This document shows, piece after piece, positions 60,401 to 64,000 of a DNA stretch of 64,000 nt. The stretch spans positions 1-64,000 of the forward strand of contig CAMYOD010000074.1 of the NCBI GenBank assembly GCA_947259975.1, written 5' to 3'. Position numbers and translations under genes: made by a program. Each line of letters begins with the position of its first letter. Positions within the stretch are counted from its first letter, which is position 1. Under the pieces are notes generated by a model. That model had not been told where the DNA came from, made no database searches, and was given only the letters and a program-made list of their open reading frames with translations. Source of the stretch: an uncultured Gammaproteobacteria bacterium. Lineage in GTDB: Bacteria > Pseudomonadota > Gammaproteobacteria > HyVt-429.

Positions 60401-61014
60401 GCCTGCTCAATGAATTTCTCCAGGAACACCCCGCTATCGGAGAAATTGGCCTCACTGATGCGCTTGACCGAATCGTATGCGCTGCCCAGTTCGTCTCCGT
60501 CCCAACACAGATGCATGCCGATCCCGCCGCCGCCGGCAGTACTTTTCAGCATGACCGGGTAACCGATATGCGCGGCCTCGTCCTGGGCGTGTGCGGCGCT
60601 CTCAAGCAGCGCCGACCCGGGCAGCAAGGGCACCTCATTCTGCTGTGCCAGCGTCCGCGCCGAATGTTTCAGGCCGAAGGCCGCCATTTGCTCGGTCGTG
60701 GGTCCGAGAAAGACGATACCTTCCCGTTCGCAACGGCGTACGAATTCCGGGTTCTCGCTCAAAAAACCGTAGCCGGGATGCACTGCCCCGGCTCCGGAAT
60801 CCCGGATGATCTCGAATAATCTGTCCTGGTTGAGGTAGGTGTCGGCGACCGATCCCGCGCCAAGTTCATACGCCTCATCGGCCTGGGTGACATGCAGGGA
60901 ATCAGCGTCGGCCTGTGCATAAACTGCCACTGACGTAACATCCATCCGCTTCAGTGTGCGGATGATTCGCGTGGCGATCGCGCCGCGATTCGCAATCAGC
61001 ACTTTGTCAAACAT
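57409..61014 (-). CDS. biotin-dependent guanidine (or urea) carboxylase
   Basis: 1,201 residues. Biotin carboxylase (about 1-450; [13 protein letters not shown] ATP-grasp loop, [14 protein letters not shown]), then KipA- and KipI-like carboxyltransferase parts (about 465-1075; [43 protein letters not shown]), and a C-terminal biotinyl domain with Lys1164 in ESMKMEIEV. Databases usually call this urea carboxylase. Homologues that sit with DUF1989 pairs were shown to prefer guanidine. It makes carboxyguanidine (or allophanate, if urea is used). Substrate identity cannot be settled by eye. Confidence 0.9.
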   Translation of the reverse strand: [1201 protein letters not shown]

Positions 61015-61113
61015 GACTTAATGAGATAAACCGGATCGGGTCGTCCCGATGCTCATCGCTCGGCGATGGTCGTCCATCGCAGGAACCCAGACGGGTTCAT
61101 GACATTTGTACTA

Positions 61114-61752
61114 TTAATCCCAGATCAACACCTCTATCGGCGTCGGATTATATGCGTTACAGGGATTGTTCAGTTGCGGACAATTGGAGATCAACACCAC
61201 GACATCCATAGCCGCAGTCATCTCCACATATTTGCCGGCATCGGAGATACCGTCGGCAAACGTCAGCTTGCCATCCCGGGTAACCGGGACATTCATGAAG
61301 AAATTGATGTTGTGGGTGATATCCCGCTTGCCGATACCAAATTCCTCGTGTTGTGCCACCGCCAGCATCCAGCTGTCACGACAGGCATGCATGGTCTTCT
61401 TCTCCAGCGCATAACGCACGCTGTTGCTTTCAGTGGCGCAGGCGCCACCGAGGGTGTCGTGGCGGCCGCAGGTATCGGCGACGATCTCCAACATCAGGTT
61501 ACCTTCGTTGGACAGCAGCCGGGTACCGGCGGTGAGATAGATATTACCCTGCTCGCGAATGGTATCGATCGCGCTGTAGCGCTCGGCCGGATTGTCTGCT
61601 TTATAGAACAGGGTGTCGGCGGCCTGGTTGCCTTCGAGATCGAGGATACGGAAGGTCTGACCCTTCTTGACCACCTTCATGTAGTACTCGCCCGCCGGCA
61701 CGACGTCCCGCGCAACCGCATCTTCCGGCGTCAGCGTGCTTGGTTTGATCAC
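61114..61752 (-). CDS. DUF1989 protein, candidate carboxyguanidine deiminase subunit
   Basis: 212 residues from GTG 61752, with GAGAGG 7 bp upstream. DUF1989 features: [30 protein letters not shown] (Cys in GGAC), [35 protein letters not shown]. Long annotated 'urea carboxylase-associated protein'; homologues form the CgdAB heteromer that deiminates carboxyguanidine to allophanate and ammonia. It carries the Cys that its partner at 61763 lacks, so this may be the catalytic subunit. It lies 99 bp upstream of the carboxylase gene. Confidence 0.88.
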   Translation of the reverse strand: MIKPSTLTPEDAVARDVVPAGEYYMKVVKKGQTFRILDLEGNQAADTLFYKADNPAERYSAIDTIREQGNIYLTAGTRLLSNEGNLMLEIVADTCGRHDTLGGACATESNSVRYALEKKTMHACRDSWMLAVAQHEEFGIGKRDITHNINFFMNVPVTRDGKLTFADGISDAGKYVEMTAAMDVVVLISNCPQLNNPCNAYNPTPIEVLIWD

Positions 61753-61762
61753 TTTGCGCCTC

Positions 61763-62488
61763 TCAACAGCCGCAACCGATGTTATACAGTTCCGTATTCC
61801 GGAAGCCGCGCTGGTTCTCTCCGCGCAGGTTGCGGCAGTAATCGTCTTCGGCAACCGCTTCCGCCCGGCCCAGCTGATAGACGATCGCACGCCTCGGGTA
61901 TTCAGCAGCAGGGTTCATCGGGTGCGGGCAGGTGTGAAACACCACCAGGGTGTCCATCTCGAAGCGTAAGGTGATCGAGTCGCCGGCATCGCCGTTGTCG
62001 GGATCGAACACCATGTTGCCTTCGTCGTCCACCGCGACCTTGCTGAACAGGTTCAGATTGGCTGCCATATCGCGCTCGTTCATGCCATATTTCGCCAGCT
62101 CGACCAGAAAGCTATCGTGTCCGTTGAGGTACCAGTCATTGCGGTGATCCTGGTAGTTTCGCTCACCCCATTTTTCATTCACAGACGCCGCGGTGGTATT
62201 GCCACCCACCGTGTCATGCCAGCCAACCGTGTCCTCGATAATCGAGCAGAATATACGTCCCATATCCGAGTACAGGCAGTTGCCGCGGGTCAACTTGAAG
62301 GTGTGCTGGCATTTTAGGGTGTCGGGCGCGTTATAGCGTTCGAGGTAATTCGATGGGTTATAGAACAGCATGCCAACATTGGCGCCGCCGTCCTTGTCGA
62401 TCAGGTGCAGGGTCGTACCCTTGCGCATCAGCATCGACCAATGCTTGCCGCCCGGGATCTCATCCTGGTAGAAAACTTCGTTCGTCAC
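61763..62488 (-). CDS. DUF1989 protein, partner subunit
   Basis: 241 residues. Same fold as its neighbour: [77 protein letters not shown]. The position equivalent to the GGAC cysteine is Asn (GGNT), suggesting a non-catalytic or differently specialised subunit. Lies 10 bp upstream of the other DUF1989 gene. Confidence 0.88.
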   Translation of the reverse strand: MTNEVFYQDEIPGGKHWSMLMRKGTTLHLIDKDGGANVGMLFYNPSNYLERYNAPDTLKCQHTFKLTRGNCLYSDMGRIFCSIIEDTVGWHDTVGGNTTAASVNEKWGERNYQDHRNDWYLNGHDSFLVELAKYGMNERDMAANLNLFSKVAVDDEGNMVFDPDNGDAGDSITLRFEMDTLVVFHTCPHPMNPAAEYPRRAIVYQLGRAEAVAEDDYCRNLRGENQRGFRNTELYNIGCGC

Positions 62489-62500
62489 TGTCGTGGCTCC

Positions 62501-63286
62501 TCATTCAATCAGTGCCCTGCGGCTTTCATCCAGGGATTCATTGATGTCTTCATAGGTATCGCCATTGGTCTTTCCCACCGGAATATCATAGGTGATAAAA
62601 GCGCCGTAGGCGTTGGTATTATGCGGATCCAGCCTGATTTTATCGAACACCCAAAGACGGGTCCCGAGATAGAAACCTTCCTGCAGGTCATGGGTGATCA
62701 TGAATACGGTCAGACCCGTCTTCTTCCATAAATCGAGGATCAGCTCATGCATATCCGCCCGGATTCCCGGATCGAGTGCGCCGAAGGGCTCGTCCAGTAG
62801 CAGGATACGCGGGTTCTTCATCAGCGCCTGGGCAATCGCCAGACGCTGCTGCATGCCTCCCGACAGCTCATGCGGGTACCGGTCGAGCGCCTGGGTCAAG
62901 CCGACAGACTCGAGTATGTGCCGGGCCCTGACTTCCGCCTCCCGGCGTTCGTCGCCAAACAGCCTGCCCAGTACCGGGGACTTGCCCAGCTCGGCGCCCA
63001 GCAGCGTATTCTTCAATACCGTCAAGTGGGGAAACACCGAGTATCTCTGGAACACGATGCCGCGTTCCTCACCCGGCTCGTTCGGAAACGGCTTGCCCTC
63101 GAGCAGTAATTCGCCGCGGCTCGGTTGCTCGACGCCGAGCAGCATGCGCAGGAAAGTGGTCTTGCCGCAGCCCGAGGTGCCGACGATGGTGATGAACTCG
63201 CCTTCTTCCACGCTTACATTGACCTGTTCCAGCACTACGTTGTCGCCGTATTCCTTCCACAGGTTCTTTGCTTCGATTATTGGCAT
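62501..63286 (-). CDS. NitT/TauT-type ABC transporter ATPase
   Basis: 261 residues from ATG 63286; the open frame further upstream is a shadow. Walker A GTSGCGKTTFLRMLL (about 36-50), Q-loop IVFQRYSVFPHLTV, signature LSGGMQQRLAIAQ, Walker B RILLLDEPFGALD. The C-terminal 45 residues (DPHNTNAYGAFITYDIP, EDINESLDESRRALIE) are peculiar to the ATPases of this operon type. Drives uptake of the pathway substrate, presumably guanidine or a related cation. Confidence 0.9.
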   Translation of the reverse strand: MPIIEAKNLWKEYGDNVVLEQVNVSVEEGEFITIVGTSGCGKTTFLRMLLGVEQPSRGELLLEGKPFPNEPGEERGIVFQRYSVFPHLTVLKNTLLGAELGKSPVLGRLFGDERREAEVRARHILESVGLTQALDRYPHELSGGMQQRLAIAQALMKNPRILLLDEPFGALDPGIRADMHELILDLWKKTGLTVFMITHDLQEGFYLGTRLWVFDKIRLDPHNTNAYGAFITYDIPVGKTNGDTYEDINESLDESRRALIE

Positions 63287-63288
63287 GG

Positions 63289-64000
63289 TTATTTGCTCGA
63301 CATATGGAACCACGGGAAGAACCGGGTAGAAACAAAGCGCAGCACATAGTCGGTCATGAACGCGAGAAACGTGATCCACACAACATACGGCAGGATGACG
63401 TCCATGGACAGATAGCGCCTTACCAGGAAGATGCGGTAGCCGAGCCCGTCGGTTGAAGCGATGGCCTCGGCGGCAATCAGGAACAACCACGCGGCGCCCA
63501 GGGAGAGGCGCAGGGCTTCGATCAGGCGTGGCAGGATCTGCGGCATAACCACGCGCAGGATGACCAGCCAGGTCGTGGCGCCCAGGGTCTGTGCCTTGAT
63601 CATTTGTTCGGCGGGCAGCTCCATGACCTTGCCCTGCAGGTCGCGAATAATGAACGGTGTGATACCAATAGCAATCAACACCACCTTTGAGAGTTCGCCC
63701 AGCCCGAGCACGATGAATAGTACCGGCAGCACAGCCAGTGGCGGAATCAATGATATCGCGGTGATTACCGGCGACAGGTTGGCGCGCACCAGCGGGATGA
63801 CTCCGTTGATGATCCCGAACAGCAGGCCGATGATGGCGGCGATGCCGAGCCCCAGGCCCAGGCGTCTCAGGCTCGACGCTGTATCATTCCATAATATGTA
63901 ATCCCCGGTGCGTTTGCTCGGTTCCGTGGCCAGCGTATCTACCGCGGTCGCCATGCTCTGTAGCGATGGCAGTAGTTTGTCCTGCGGGTTTTCCGCCAGA
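63289..64000 (-). CDS. NitT/TauT-type ABC transporter permease, 5' end outside window
   Basis: The frame is open to the right edge, upstream of an internal ATG at 63954 (LAENPQDKLLPSLQSMATAVD), so the start lies beyond the window. Five TM helices are visible (about 30-50, 60-85, 90-115, 150-170, 190-210 counted from ATG 63954), with the EAA-type loop ATTWLVILRVVMPQILPRLIEALRLSLG split over the cytoplasmic turn. SsuC/TauC-like. The substrate-binding protein gene, and possibly a ykkC guanidine riboswitch, would lie further upstream. Confidence 0.88.
   Translation of the reverse strand, partial: LAENPQDKLLPSLQSMATAVDTLATEPSKRTGDYILWNDTASSLRRLGLGLGIAAIIGLLFGIINGVIPLVRANLSPVITAISLIPPLAVLPVLFIVLGLGELSKVVLIAIGITPFIIRDLQGKVMELPAEQMIKAQTLGATTWLVILRVVMPQILPRLIEALRLSLGAAWLFLIAAEAIASTDGLGYRIFLVRRYLSMDVILPYVVWITFLAFMTDYVLRFVSTRFFPWFHMSSK

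Noticed and set aside
1-64000. tRNA, rRNA, CRISPR arrays, prophage or complete insertion sequences
   Set aside because: None recognised on either strand by eye; small RNAs cannot be excluded without a covariance search.

Overview
This 64-kb window reads as chromosomal DNA of a GC-rich gammaproteobacterium. That is inferred from an E. coli-type FadE, a divergent ppsA/ppsR pair, an FNR-type box, a sigma-54 promoter ahead of the urea-transport genes, and palindromic intergenic repeats of a kind common in that class. I saw no rRNA, tRNA, CRISPR array, complete transposase or phage gene. Most genes are in tight same-strand runs with ATGA-type overlaps.

Layout. (1) 1-436: what looks like the end of an integron-type cassette array, with one well-formed and one degenerate attC-like site and a cassette ORF cut by the window edge. 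(2) 0.44-9.9 kb, minus strand: fadE, then DUF1302, DUF1329, a YCF48-like propeller and an RND/MMPL transporter, a cell-envelope lipid or hydrophobic-compound module. (3) 9.9-10.6 kb: non-coding, with two palindromic repeat elements. (4) 10.6-24.1 kb: ppsA and ppsR, a DUF4124-trypsin protein, a FliB-like lysine methylase, c-di-GMP and two-component signalling genes, an OsmC-like protein with a SagB-type oxidoreductase, and a Pro/Thr-linker lipoprotein.

(5) 24.1-47.1 kb: the most striking region, a multiheme cytochrome locus. Ten predicted exported c-type cytochromes carry 37 CXXCH motifs. With them are three NHL-type propellers, two seven-repeat 'regulator propeller' proteins, a large outer-membrane beta-barrel, a parvulin-type PPIase, a dedicated ResB/CcsA (system II) maturation pair with a TPR partner, and a Crp/Fnr regulator. 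One three-gene block (triheme c7-like, triheme, helical protein) is present twice in mirrored order A-B-C-C'-B'-A'. The promoter region at 38.8-39.15 kb holds a perfect FNR box and three GTAAC-N4-GTTAC dyads. My reading is an oxygen-regulated electron conduit across the cell envelope, possibly for extracellular electron transfer; its substrate is unknown.

(6) 47.3-64 kb, minus strand: nitrogen scavenging. urtABCDE (urea ABC transporter) lies behind a TorF-type porin with a near-perfect sigma-54 promoter, next to a lone ureG. Then comes an operon of allophanate hydrolase, a biotin-dependent 'urea carboxylase', two DUF1989 proteins and a NitT/TauT-type ABC transporter (permease cut by the window end). 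From the family literature this last operon is better read as guanidine degradation (guanidine carboxylase plus carboxyguanidine deiminase plus allophanate hydrolase) than as urea amidolyase.
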